A DNA stretch of 64,000 nucleotides from assembly GCA_011009095.1 (NCBI GenBank), contig VTPC01000866.1, forward strand, positions 62,001 to 126,000, read 5' to 3'. This DNA is from Ignelater luminosus. Lineage: Eukaryota > Arthropoda > Insecta > Coleoptera > Elateridae. The notes under the pieces were generated by a model. The model was not told the DNA's origin. It did not search any database and worked only from the letters and a program-made list of their open reading frames with translations. Below, one piece after another: positions 1-11,850 of the stretch; the first letter of the stretch is position 1; each line of letters begins with the position of its first letter. Position numbers and translations under genes: made by a program.

Positions 1-808
1 ATATAGTATATTATTTAACGAACATATAAATATCGGCACGTGTTGCAATCATTTGAGTGTCAAAATAGCCATTATGTGCGAGTCAAATACGATAAGAAAA
101 ACAACGTCAAGAGTGTTAAATTTTAAGCTCATTATTTAACAGTCGGGGATAACGAATTTAATTGTAAATTATTTTGTTCAAAATGGTCTGTAGCTTTTGT
201 GTTTGGGTATGTACAATCCCATCCCTGGTTACTTTTTTCAGCAGTTATTTAGAAAAGTTTTTTCAGTTCGTGCTCCTGCATCAGTGCCCTTATTTTAGTT
301 AATCCAGCCCTAATATGTTGCGTGCGTTATCATCCAGTTCAACCATGAAAGAATAAGACGGGATCAAAGCGGCATTTTCTGTAACAAAAAACAATTTAGA
401 TTTAGAGAAAATCAATTAAATCTCCCCACAAAATACGTCTTCATGTCTATTGTCATTTAGATATTCAGATATTGACTAATCTAAGTGTTAACTTCTGCTT
501 TTTGCATTTTGATAAAAACCATATTTTTAAATCGATCTTCATGATATGGTTTGTCAAATCTGTAGAAAACCCCACTATGAGGCAGTATTACTTTGATCAG
601 TAAAAGAGTTAGTTTTTGCATTTTGGTCATATTCTTATGAGTTGTGGCATTTTTATTCTCTTAAAGGATTAGTGCGTAAAATCCTAGGGTGGGAGGTATA
701 CGTAGTGTGTATTATTTTGTCGTATTTTTATAGCCTGCTTATAAGATACATTGTCTCTCTATCTTGCTGACTTAGTGGATCTAGTAGTTTGTCGCTTGAG
801 AGGAGGAA
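1..808. other. Non-coding AT-rich stretch, nothing recognised
   Basis: No open frame with recognisable protein features, no tandem repeat and no clear RNA gene was seen here. It is the left flank of the mariner insertion that starts at 811. Confidence 0.5.
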
Positions 809-810
809 TA

Positions 811-2103
811 CGAGCGTTGCTATTTATATTTCTGGCCTAACAATGAAAAAACAAGTATTTATGATCGAAACTAGTTTTATTGTTTTTCAAAATATTCTCC
901 ATTAAGATTGATACACTTTTCCATGCGTTTGAACCAAATCTCGAAGCACTTTTTCCACTCTGTTTGAGGCAGCTCCAAAATATGCGTTTTGAAACAAAAA
1001 ACGACTTCTTTTGGTGTTGAAAGTCGTTGACCACGCAGTTTGTTTTTGATGTACGGGAATAAAAAGAAGTCATTGGGTGCCAAATCAGGGCTGTATGGTG
1101 GATGGTCCATCAACTCGACCTTCTGGCTGGTTAAATATCCAATTGTATGAGCACCGGTGTGAGAGCTTGCATTGTCATGATGAAGAATGATTCGCCTCTT
1201 CTTTGAAGTTTTCCGAATTTCTCCAATGACTTCTGGCACACAAATGGTTGTGTACCATTCAGAGTTGACCGCCTTACATTGCTCTAACGCCACTGTTGCC
1301 ACATGACCGGTAATGCCAAAGAAACAGGCAACCATTTGCTTCGATGTGTTTCTTCCGCGAACAACTTTTGTTGGATTTGGCTCGTCTTGAAAGACCCACA
1401 CTGTTGATTGCTGTTTTGTTTCGGGGTCATATGCGTAGATCCATGATTCGTCACCTGTGCAGATGTTATACACACCCTTTGATGCACCTTTCGCAAATTT
1501 TTTCAACATTTCAATGCACCAGTCGACGCGAGCTTTCTTTTGAGCATTGGTCAGGTTATGCGGGATCCAACGGAAACAAATTTTTTTTACGGCCAAATGA
1601 TCATGTAATATCTTGTTGATGCTAGTCATACTAATGCCCAAAGATGCCTCAATCTCACGGTATGTCACATGACGATCTTGTTTAATCAGTTCACGCACAG
1701 CATCGATGTTTTCAGGCACAACGACAGATTTTGGACGGCCTTCACGGATTTCGTCCTGGAGTGAACATCGGCCACGTTTGAATTCATTATACCAGTTTTT
1801 TACAGTGCTGTAGGATGGAGCTTCATCGCTATATAATGTATTAAGTTCATTGATGCACTCTTGTCGTGATAATCCACGTCGAAAGTTATGAAAAATAATT
1901 GCACGAAAGTGTTCACGGGTCAATTCCATTTTTTACTAGGAATGCACTTTTCAATTAACTGCAAACAACACGAATCGCACTCAAATGACAAAATGTTGTG
2001 GTTGAGGTTATGTTCAACAATGTAAAGTTTACACTGGAAATGTCAGCTGACGCCTGGAAACAGGCAGTGTTGCCAAGGCCAGAAATATAAATAGCAACCC
2101 TCG
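811..2103 (-). mobile_element. Complete mariner element with TIRs and TA duplication
   Basis: The left terminal inverted repeat at 811-837 begins CGAGCGTTGCTATTTATATT. The right one at 2077-2103 is its reverse complement with a single mismatch over 27 bp. Both ends are flanked by TA (809-810 and 2104-2105), the normal mariner target duplication. The 1293-bp length is typical of the superfamily. The element holds one uninterrupted transposase frame on the minus strand. The near-identical ends and open frame suggest a young insertion. Confidence 0.95.
877..1929 (-). CDS. Mariner transposase, apparently intact
   Basis: The 350-residue product has the full mariner length and layout. An N-terminal paired helix-turn-helix DNA-binding half includes the WYNEF box near 46-50 and GRP near 64-66. 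A WIPHNL linker follows at 121-126, then the DDE/D catalytic domain. The three catalytic aspartates are visible: D160 in GDESW, D252 in HHDNAS and D287 in the YSPDLAPND box. Thirty-four residues separate the second and third, giving the D,D34D signature of mariner. The start is the ATG at 1927-1929, inside the left-facing TIR. The enzyme would cut and paste the surrounding element at TA sites in the nucleus. No stop or frameshift interrupts it, so it may be functional, although expression cannot be judged from sequence. Confidence 0.95.
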   Translation of the reverse strand: MELTREHFRAIIFHNFRRGLSRQECINELNTLYSDEAPSYSTVKNWYNEFKRGRCSLQDEIREGRPKSVVVPENIDAVRELIKQDRHVTYREIEASLGISMTSINKILHDHLAVKKICFRWIPHNLTNAQKKARVDWCIEMLKKFAKGASKGVYNICTGDESWIYAYDPETKQQSTVWVFQDEPNPTKVVRGRNTSKQMVACFFGITGHVATVALEQCKAVNSEWYTTICVPEVIGEIRKTSKKRRIILHHDNASSHTGAHTIGYLTSQKVELMDHPPYSPDLAPNDFFLFPYIKNKLRGQRLSTPKEVVFCFKTHILELPQTEWKKCFEIWFKRMEKCINLNGEYFEKQ

Positions 2104-2105
2104 TA

Positions 2106-3962
2106 TTTTATGTCCAAAAGGAGCTGGTACAATTATGTTTTTACTTCATTAAGTCTTGATGTGAACTAGACAATATGGAATGGAATTACATTAAATCTGA
2201 ATGCTTAAAATATTTTTCGATGAAATCCACATATTCGCTTTCAGTAGATAGTAGTGCTGTTAAAAGAAGTTTTAAAAAATTGTGTCTTGGCAACAAAAGC
2301 ATTTTCGATCCTATGTGTAATTTGCGTAGGTTTTCTACACAGGTATGGTTTCAGGGTTAGGTTGCGGTAGGTATAAGACCTTAGTAACAAATGTCTGGGT
2401 ACTTGGGTCTGTATAGGCCTTTTCGAAGTTTTTAAATTGCTTGAGCTTTCTGGTTTAGTTTAGCTTTTGTATACCGATTGGAGTGGTTGAGTAACTTAAG
2501 TTATTCAAACCAACAAAATTTTTGTTATTAATATCTATTTTTCTTTAAGTCTTGTATTTGTGCGTTACTAACCTAATTTAGAAAAATGGTAAAGTGGTTA
2601 GGTACAGTTTGACTTTTTCTCTGAAATCCAAGGATTCTGCAAACTTGATTGATGCTCAAAACCACTCTAACATTACAAGCAGCTCTTTCAAATTTACTAC
2701 TGAAGTCGATGTTTATTTTGTGCGACTTCACCAAAATAATAATACAAAGTTCCACCATCATCTGGTTTATGAAAGTAAAAGATGGAACTTAAGGAGACAT
2801 CGAAATGAAACGAGCAATCAAATACCTACAATAAATTGAGTTCATCCATACAGAAAACTTAAATATTTATTTGTAAAGTTGAATCAAATCAAATCTGAAG
2901 TTGGCTCAGGGCGAGCGCATTGAATCCTAAGGCCGGTTCTGTAGAAAAGAACAAGATTATTATATTATACAAGTTATATCTCCAAACATTGTTTATTTGT
3001 TGAAGAAATTTTTGAATATACAAGAATGTTCTTTGTGCTCTTCCCCTTTTTTATTTTTTAATCGACAGATAGACCTACCGCTTGCTAACAGATTAGTAGG
3101 CTGTAACAAAGACAGTTTTAAATAAAATAATTGCAACGTATACGGAGAGATAATGATTGATATTGCAGTATAAATGACTATGAATTCTTAAATGATGGTT
3201 TTATATCTACACATTATTCATATACAAGTAACTTCGATTTCTTTAAAACTAATGAAAATGAGGTTAACCTGAAAAAACAGCTAAAATTAGTATACTACTC
3301 GACAAGATGCGGCAAGTTGAATAAATTATACAAAGTTTGAAGTACCAGAAAATTATTCTGTTACCACCGGGAAGTCGCGTACTAACTAACTGCCTTTATA
3401 AGTAGCATAAACAATTAACTACTACGTCGCGTCGCGTCGGACACGTCGTGTACTCGTACAGTATCACGTTATTTTCTGTCTGGGATAAAAATATTTGGAG
3501 GTCGGAAAACGTGGCGTAATATGGGGCGATATCCAAATCTGCATAATATTTATTATTATAGACTTATAGTCATAGTGAAAATTACTTTTTAAATTTGCAT
3601 TAAGCATTACGTTATTAATTTGAAAAACTGTTATAATTAGTAATTGTTTTTTTAAATAACAGTAGTTTAAAGATACAACTAATAAAAGTAGATATTGCAT
3701 CAGCCAACAATGCTCACAAGCTTGCGCTTATCTCTATTTCAGGTTTGTCGTATTATTACATACAGCTTTAAAAACCATCATTTCATTTCCGTTTAACTTT
3801 AGTGCGTTTCTCATCTTATTTTCCTTCACTTGACTTTTTTCTACGTCAGTTTTATTTTAGACAATTGCTTTGTTTATCTTTTAACATTCCATATAATCTA
3901 AATATACATACTATCCACTACCACCCTATAAGATACAAATGATATACTTCCATGCCTATTTG
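2106..3962. other. Intergenic stretch without a supported gene
   Basis: Short open frames occur, for example at 2594-2839, but none shows a recognised domain, splice pattern or codon bias. The region is AT-rich with a small GC-rich patch near 3420-3450 made of tandem CGTCG-like words. It separates the mariner from the hAT element starting at 3963. Confidence 0.45.
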
Positions 3963-6900
3963 CAGGGCCACCTAAATGTCTCGGGCCAGCTACACGTCTA
4001 TCGCGGTGGTGGGATTCAGGCGGGTTTTTTCTACTATCTTTATTACGGCATTATTTAGCAAGAACTAAATATAAAAATAAAATAATACCCTAATTAATAT
4101 AATTTTTACAAAAATATTAAACTGAGAATAAGTAACTAAGTAAATATTTAAAGAATAAGTCAAAATTCTGCTTAATTGTGCAATACATTACATACGAAAT
4201 CGTTAGAAATTAAACGTAACTTTAGAATTGAATATAAACAAACATGAACCGATAATAGTCTAACTATGTAATTAATACATAAAGATAATAACAAATTTTC
4301 AATAATAATGCCTTACAGTAAGTTTAAGATATTTAATTTTAGATAAGAAAAATTTAAGTTTGGATTTGCTTATGTATTGTTTGATAAGTAGAGTCCGGAT
4401 TTATAAGCATTAAAAAGATTGATATAAGTGCTTTAAAAAGCATAAAATTTAGTTAAAATAAGCACAAAAATAGCATAAAATTCCAAAATATGTTTATGGA
4501 AGTTAAAAATACAAGTCCAAATTACAAATACTTTGCTTATACAAAAAATTCAAACAAGTAATTTAAAGTAAATTCTTAAGAAAATAAACATTTTATAATA
4601 AAACAGTCTCTTCATCATCAAAACAGCTAACAATTAGAAACTTCTCTATATTTCCAACTAATAGATTTCTACGTCTTTCACTTAGAATATTTTTATATTT
4701 GGAGAGACTCCTTTCAACTTCTACATTTTCACCACTTAAAATCCTACCAATTTTGCTTATTGTCTGGAATCCTTCATTTGTTGAAAACACTTTTAGTATT
4801 TTTTGTTTAATGACGTCACCGATATTTCCTGGTACGGCGTTTATAGATGTTTTTAAATTATTTACTAACTGCAACACTTTGTTTCTTCTTCCAGTCCTGT
4901 CATTATCCGACTCATAAAACATAAATTCGCCTTTAAAAACGTTAAATTGCATTTTAATTCCTCCTTTTTTAAAACCGTTTGGCATTTTTCGATAGCTGCA
5001 CTATTCTTATCTGTTAGGTCAAAAACGGCAGTTTTAAAATTTTCATAATAAGTAGCATAATAAACAGCAGCATCTAGCCAAGTACCCCAACGGGTTAATA
5101 CCGGTTCTGGAGGTAGTGGGGTATTTGGGAATTTTTCTTTAAAATATTGCACTCTTAACGGAGTTTTAACAAAAACCATTTTTACATATTTGATGGGTCT
5201 TTTATTAATGGAAACTGCAGTTTTACGGTTTCTGGAATTCTGTTTATACCATGAACTACGCAGGTAACATGAATCAGATTTTCGTAAAATATTTTCATAT
5301 TACAGCCTGCTTTTATCATGTATGGAGCAGCGTTAGTGGTCATTAATAATATTTTCTCTGTTGGTACAGCTTCGGGTAAAAAAAGAGCTACTAACGAATT
5401 TTGAACAAATTTAGATGTTGGTCTTTGCTAATTCTTTTGTACTTATCAAAAGTCATTTTGATAGAGTTCCTTCATTTAGCACTACAATGATTAAATTGGC
5501 TATATATCGACCACGGAAATCAGTAGTTTCGTCTACGCTGACCCAAATGTAATTATGTCCGATTATTTGTTTGATTTTTTTTTCAAGGTTTCAGTATAAA
5601 CTGAACTAACATAATTTTTACAAATGGTACTTTCATCTGGGATTGGTCGTTTACAATATTTTTCTAAGAAATTTCTAAATAAACTGTTTTGTAGTTTATT
5701 CGGAGGGATGTTTGACTTTAACATCATTTCATACAAATCTAATTTAAAATCGTCTATCATTGTTGTAATTAGAAGTTGATGCTGGGGCTGATTCGATGAT
5801 TACTTGTGTATTGGTTTGAGCTTTGAGTTTCTTTAATTTTTCTTGATGTTGAGAAGTATTTATGTGTTGAGTTATATTAAATTTTTTATCACTTGAAATC
5901 TGGATAATAAAAATTTATTTTAAATTGTAGAAATTGTATTAATCTTGAAAAACTTACAGTTTTAACACAGGCTAGGCAAAATAAGGTCTTATTCGCATAT
6001 TTTAAATCTGGATGGCTTTTAATCCATTTGTCCACAGTAGATTACATTTATACAGGCACAGCTATGCAAACAAACAAACGGTTTAACAAACAACAGACTG
6101 AAATAAAATATGGTATATTTATTCAATCTTGCAGAGTTACATAAAGCATTTCGTATAGTTTCATTTAAGATTCTTGTAATCATATCCGTACTTGTAAAAT
6201 AAGGTATCAGCAATCTTATTAAAGTGAGCGAACATTAACTTTACCAGTGCGAGATATTTTACGACCTGTTTGTTTTTAGTAACAAATAATATTTTTTCTA
6301 ATTATTCAGCAGAAAAATTTAGAATAATTATTAAATAAGCATTAAAACTAAAATATGCATAAAAATTTAAAATATGCAAAAAAAGCATAAAAAAGATTAT
6401 TCTAAAATGTGTATTTCGACGAGATTCGTGGAGATATATACAATTTTTGTTGCTGCTATAATTTTCTAACGTAAGCATAAAAGCTAGATATCCGGTCTCT
6501 ATTGATAAGCATATTGCATTTTTGTAGTCACCTAGAAAACAGCAATTACTAATATTTAATATATTAATTTTGATGACATAATTATATAATAAATATATAT
6601 ACGAGATGAAAATAAACTAATAAATATGTCGTACCTTTAATTTAATTATGGTTAACAGTATTTAATTTACGTTTCTTCAGTTTATTTTGATGCCGGTTGT
6701 TAAAGTCTGTTTTGTTTTTTCTATAATAATTATTAAGAAGTATATTCGAAAAAATAAATATGCATTTATTCACATTTGACTTTTCACACTCACAATTTAA
6801 AAACAAAGTCTCTGCAATTGTCCGAGCAAAGTTTATATAAAAGTTTGCCTTGATTTGTAGCATTCAACAACACTTTTTTTATATTTCACTTATTAACACA

Positions 6901-7402
6901 ATAAATAGTTTGTACACCATTACTAGCGCATTAACTATCTATTGCTGGGGGCATTTTAAAGCACCTCTGTCAATTTCTTTTAAATATAACAGAGAAATTG
7001 TTTTCCATGGACAGAACAACACAGTCATAAACCAATCAGTTATTTAAAACCTTTAACATACCGTTTTTGAAAGTTTTTCTGTTGCTATTTCTTTTAAAAG
7101 CAGCTTACATTCACACCAAATTATACCCATTCACGAATAATGTAGAAAGTTTTATATAGTTTACAGTTTAATAAAATAACTTAATGAATTAGTGAATCAG
7201 TGAATCAGTACCTAAGTAAATCAGCGTTAAAACTGATTACGACAGTTTCTCATTTGTCGATTATGATCATCCCTAGAATTAAGAAAGATGAAATTGCATA
7301 TCATAATAGCATCCTCAATGCAGAGAAGCAACCGCTTTATCCCCTCCACTTTTACGCCTCGCGTTAGCCATGTAGCTGGCCCGAGACATTTAGGTGATCC
7401 AG
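3963..7402 (-). mobile_element. hAT-type DNA transposon, degraded, with TIRs and target duplication
   Basis: The left end starts CAGGGCCACC, a hAT-like terminus. The right end read in reverse starts CTGGATCACC. Next to these, 3969-3993 and 7372-7396 are exact reverse complements over 25 bp, and weaker matching continues inward. The direct repeat CTATTTG lies immediately outside both ends (3956-3962 and 7403-7409). hAT duplications are normally 8 bp, so this looks like one with a mutated or lost base. The 3440-bp body holds a broken BED-finger/hAT transposase on the minus strand, which supports the assignment. The decay of the gene means the copy cannot move on its own. Confidence 0.85.
4593..6040 (-). 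pseudogene. hAT transposase remnant with BED zinc finger (CGGBP1-like)
   Basis: Reading leftward, a BED-type finger comes first: FCLAC near 5965-5980, then a GTAAGT donor and a CAG acceptor enclosing a short intron, then the H-x5-H pair near 5866-5886. A frameshift follows at about 5760, then frames with YCKRPIPDES (5563-5760) and LTRWGTWLDAAVYY (4865-5179). The last block, 4593-4985, has a C-terminal hAT-like region ending EETVLL. The TRWGTWLDAA motif is typical of insect CGGBP1-like, hAT-derived proteins. Several shifts and stops between 5180 and 5560 break the frame, so this is a fossil. In a functional element it would be the DNA-binding transposase. The family is inferred from motifs recalled, not from a search. 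Confidence 0.75.
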
Positions 7403-8019
7403 CTATTTGCCTACTTCAGAATCCGAGGAGACACCCCATCCATGTCTGCGGTCTGGTTAGGAATCCCAGAGGGGGATCCCTACTATAAGCGCCCAGGAAA
7501 GAAATACTAACCCAGAGCAACGCCGCCCGCAGGATCTTTTCCAGGGAGGGGCAAAATAAAGATTGCCGTCCAATTCTATGTTTGTCGACAGCATAAAATT
7601 ATTTTTTCTTGTATAAATTTAATTGTTTTTGCAAGCCAAGGGAGGGGGCAAATGACCTCACTTCCCCCTCCCCGCCCTCTGAGCGCCATTGACCCAGAGT
7701 GTGACGGTTAATTAGTTGTTACGCCACTGAGCTACACACGATACTGCATATTATATTTGATACAAAATTCTACAAAATGCAGTCGCATCTTACAAGATTT
7801 GTGCAATCTTGAAAAGTTCTCAGCAAAAACGTACCTTTGTTTTGTGATTTCGTTGATGATTGGAAAATTAGGATTTTGTAAGGTCTCATTTAGAGATCTG
7901 GGACATTATTTTTAATGAAAAGTGTTTCTACACAACGAAAAATATACAAGGTGCAAGGGTATAGTGGTCAGCTTCTGCCACTTTAGAAACAGAACATGTA
8001 TATATAAATATATATGTAT
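7403..8019. other. Intergenic; G-rich remnant of a hAT-like MITE near 7530-7729
   Basis: Between about 7530 and 7729 lie two G-rich blocks in inverted orientation, GGGAGGGG near 7543 and its complement near 7660-7670. The right edge, read in reverse, starts CAGTGGCGTA, a common hAT-like terminus. No matching target duplication was found, so the left edge is unsure. The rest is AT-rich with nothing recognised. Confidence 0.35.
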
Positions 8020-10670
8020 GTATATGCCGGTTTATAGCGTTTGTCTTCGCTGTCCGACCTCTAGACTTTTTCTCCATTCTTTACGGTTTTGGCATTGGAC
8101 GTTGGTGAGGTTTCTCTCGCCCATTGCTTTCCTTACTTCTTCTCCCCACGTTTTCCTAGGCCTTCCTCTCTTTTTTCTTTCTGTTGGTACCCATTCTAGT
8201 GCTATTTTTGGAATTGGCATTCTTTGATGTAGCCGTACCATATAAGTTGCTTCTTCGTGATGTCCTCTATGATTGTTTCTTCAATGTTAGTTCTTTTTAC
8301 CACTCGTTCATTTGTTATTCGTTGCTTTCTGGAGATTTTGCATGACCTTCTGAGAACATCCATTTCGACAGCTGTTATTTTCTTCTTGTCGGCTTCTGTT
8401 AGCTTCCAATTTTCCGCTCCGTACAATGTAATACTCTTTACAATTACATTATAGATGTTTATTTTTCTTTTCCTTGAAATTTCATTATGCCACCATATTC
8501 CATTTAGTCGTTTTATAGTCCGTCTTCCTTGTCTTACACGATCTTTTATTTCTAAAGAATCTTTTCCTTCGCTGTTTATTTCTACAACAAGATATTTATA
8601 TTTGTCGCATGCCTTAATTTTGTCGTTAATCGTAATCTCCAAATCATCCGCTTTATTTCCTACACACATGTATTTTGTTTTGGTTATATTCATTAACAAA
8701 CCCCATTTCTCGTATTCTTCTTTAATCTTTCTAGTTATGTATTCTAGATCGTCTTTGTCTTAAGCAATGAGAACCTAGTTGTCAGCAAATTGAAGTGTAA
8801 ATATCGAAGTATCATTTATTTGAAGGCCCATTCCTCTACATTTTCTTTTCCAATTTTTTATTGCATGTTCTATGTATATCTTAAAAAGTGTAGAAGAAAC
8901 ACAACATCTTTGTCTAAGGTCTTTAATCACTACAAATCCTGGAGATACTTTATTTCCTACTTTTATTTTAGTTTTTCCATTTTTATACATTTCTTGTAGT
9001 TCTTGTAAAAGTGTATTGTTAATTCGTGTTTGTTGTAGAACCTCCCACAACTTCGATATGGGAATGTTGTCGTATGCTTTCTGAAGATCTATAAACAGTA
9101 AATGGATTTCTCTACTAGTGACGATTTTCTTTTTAATGATATGTTTAAGGACAAATATATTATCTACGCATGATCTGCCGGCGCGGAATTCGCTCTGTTC
9201 TTTGGCTTCATTCTCTTCGTATTTTCGTTCTATCAATTCTCTCAGAATTCTTCCATATAGTCGACTAAACGCTGATGTAACTGTAATGCCACGATAGTTT
9301 TTGCACCGTTGTTTCTCTCCTTTTTTATGAATTGATGACATAAATCCTATCTTCCATTCTTCCCGGATCACTTCTCCATTTATACATCTCATGAAAAGTT
9401 GCTGTATCATTCTAACCATTTTGTCTGTTCCATTTTTTATTAGTTCAGCTTTAATGCCTCCTGGTCCACTTCCTTTTTTATTCTTTAAGCTCTTGATTGC
9501 TTTCTTTATATCTTCGAACGTTATTTCTAATCTTTCACCCTCTATGTTTACAGGTGTAGATTCAGGGGGGTCATGGGGGTGATGACCCCTAAAGCATGAA
9601 CTAAAGGCTCACTAGGTCTAGCTTTGCTGCATATTCACCGTCAAATTCAGCTTGACGTGGAGAAAATTATTACAAGATTTGCGAAAAGTTCTAAAAGACG
9701 AGTTGAATTTATATCATCTAAATAGATTATATTAATATATCGTTTGTTTTAAAGTTGTAAGATAATATATACAAATAAAATATAAATTAGATACGATATT
9801 TGAAAACAACGAATAAAAATGTTTTTTAATGTTCGGTTATGCACCCCTCTACCCCACCCCCTGTATGTTTATGTGTGTTTCTTCATTCATAAATTCAAGC
9901 CTTTCTTCTGTAAGTAATTTTTTATAGTATTCTTCCCATTTATTAGCAGATATCAGGTTACGGTTGGTTTTCTTTTCTGATCTTATATCTTCTATAGATT
10001 TCCAAGCTTTGGTGCATCTTCTACCACCTATGTACATATCAACGTCTCTACATTTTCGGTCCCAGCTTTCTGTTTTCTTCTGCGTGACTAGTTTTCTCAC
10101 TCTTTTACTGGCTCTTACGTATGTTTTTCTGTCTTCACTGTCTTTACTATTTATCCATTTTATGTATGCTTGTTTTTTCTCATTGATTTCTTGTTCCAGT
10201 CTTTTGTCCCACCACCATTTCGTTTTTTCTCGATGTCTTTCTATTATTCCCAAAGCTTCAGTCGCAGCTTGATGCATAGCTTGTTTCAAGTGTTCGTGCA
10301 ATTCGTGTGTATTTTCATACACTTGCTGGTCTAATCTTTGTTGATATAATTTTCTAATACTCTCTTCCTCAAGCCCTTCTATATGGAACGTTTTTAATTC
10401 TATTTCCGTCATTTTTATTTTGTTTTCGTCTTCTGTTGGTGAAATGATAACTTTAAATGGGAATATCATTTTTGCTCTTAGTAGATGGTGATCTGAACCA
10501 CAATCTACGCCTTTTAGTACTCTGACATCTATCGTTTGTAGCTGGGTTTGTTGTCGAATAATCACGTAATCTATTATTGTTTTTAATTGTCTTGTAGGTT
10601 GTGTCCAGGTGTACTTGTGGATACTTTTGTGTTTGAAAAAGCCGTTTGTTATTCTCAATACGCTTGATGA
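8020..10670 (-). pseudogene. 5'-truncated LINE (endonuclease end + reverse transcriptase), interrupted
   Basis: Reading leftward from about 10670, the frame starts inside an APE-type endonuclease with the DYVIIRQ and DCGSDHH motifs near its end (10480-10580). A basic linker follows, with KTKWWWDKRLEQEINEKK near 10180-10220. The reverse-transcriptase core is at 8775-9560, with NYRGITVTSAF, the catalytic FIDLQKAYD box and FADN. The usual FADD is changed to FADN and is followed at once by a TAG stop near 8775. The C-terminal domain continues at 8202-8699 (ITLYGAENW) and 8032-8241 (KKRGRPRKTW), after a frame change. A MITE splits the coding sequence at 9551-9863. The tail ends in a TATA-rich repeat near 7995-8025. 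The clade was not assigned. Confidence 0.85.
9551..9863. mobile_element. hAT-like MITE nested in the LINE, perfect 8-bp duplication
   Basis: The 313-bp insert starts CAGGTGTAGATTCAGGGG and ends CCCCACCCCCTG, so both ends have a CAGG-type, G-rich terminus. The 8-bp word TATGTTTA lies directly outside both ends (9543-9550 and 9864-9871), as expected for hAT. It has no coding capacity. The LINE protein frame is in register on either side once the insert and one copy of the duplication are discounted. This shows that the MITE arrived after the LINE. Confidence 0.9.
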
Positions 10671-10671
10671 A

Positions 10672-11850
10672 CCACAAACTAAAGTAATACACAAACGTGT
10701 GTATCATAAGTTAGACAATCAAATATCAGCAAGCCAACTAAGGTCTAGAAACTTTGGAACTAGAGAGGCACTGTTTATCATACAGACACCTATAAAACGA
10801 TGCCGAGACATCAACTGCGATGTATATGTACAATGTGCTTCGTAGACTTTGTAAAGGCCTTTGACAACGTGCAACACAAGAAACTCATGAACCTACTACA
10901 AAACTCTGAAATAGATGACAAAGATGCCAGAATCATTATCAACCAATATCGATGCCAGAAGCCCATAGTACAAGTTGACAACAAGAGCTTGAAAGAAATA
11001 CCAATAACAAGAACAGTACGTCAGTTATGTCCCGATTTTGATTTAATATATGTTCAGAACTATTTAGAGACCCTATATGATATAAATGAAGATATGCCAG
11101 TTAACGAAAGGCCAGTTACAGTACTCATAGCTGATGGTGACAGCAAAAAAGGTCTGCAGATGTTGGTCAACCGCACCATGCAAACTTATGGGAATTATGG
11201 ACTGATACTTAATACAAGGAAAACTAAAGTCAGCAAAAGTAACATCGATGACGGAAAAAATTACGCCGATGGAACACCTTCGGAGAGAGTTTCAACCTTT
11301 ACATACTTAGGATGTGAATTGAATTGAATTGCAGTCGTGAAATTAAAGGACGCACTGAAATAACCAGAAACGCCTACAACAAGATGAAGAAAATACAGCA
11401 AGCTAAAAATAGAAATAACAACGAGAGTATTGAGGTGATACGTCTTCTCGGTGCTACTCTATGGAATCGAAGCATGGACTATTACAGAAACAACGGAAAA
11501 AAGACTTACTTGCTTTGAAATGTGGTGTTGCAGAAAAATGGAAAAAGTGTCATGGATACAACATGTGATAAAGACAGAAGTACTTAGAAAAACGAAGAAA
11601 GAAACAGAAGTAATTGGCACAGTGAAGAAAAGAAAAATTAGTTACTTCGGATATATACTTCGAAATAAAAAAGATAAACTGATGCAGCTGACCAGAGAGG
11701 GGGAAATTGAAGGAAGAAGAGGACCTGAAAGACGCCGAACATCGTGGCTGAAAAACCTAAGGCAGTGGTAAACTATCAACAGAACTCTTTTAAGCTACAG
11801 CGGACAGAGTAAAATTAATCGTCATGATGGCCAACGTCCTTAAAGGATAG
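10672..11850 (+). pseudogene. Second 5'-truncated LINE reverse transcriptase, opposite orientation
   Basis: The plus-strand frame opens with VIHKRVYHKLDNQISASQ and NFGTREALF near 10690-10770. The catalytic aspartate box follows in FVDFVKAFDNVQHKKLM (10836-10890), after a frame change. Thumb sequence reads through TYLGCELN to 11327. A further frame shift leads to LYGIEAWTITETTEKRL (11451 onward) and a C-terminal basic segment, EGRRGPERRRTSWLKNLRQW, ending at 11771. LINE-like sequence continues to about 11850. The active-site FADD is replaced by IADGD, and there are at least three frame breaks, so it is dead. The family is a non-LTR retrotransposon different from the neighbouring copy. Confidence 0.8.

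Noticed and set aside
4593..6040. Host CGGBP1-like gene
   Set aside because: It lies within hAT-like TIRs and a flanking direct repeat and has frameshifts, so it is better read as a dead transposase.
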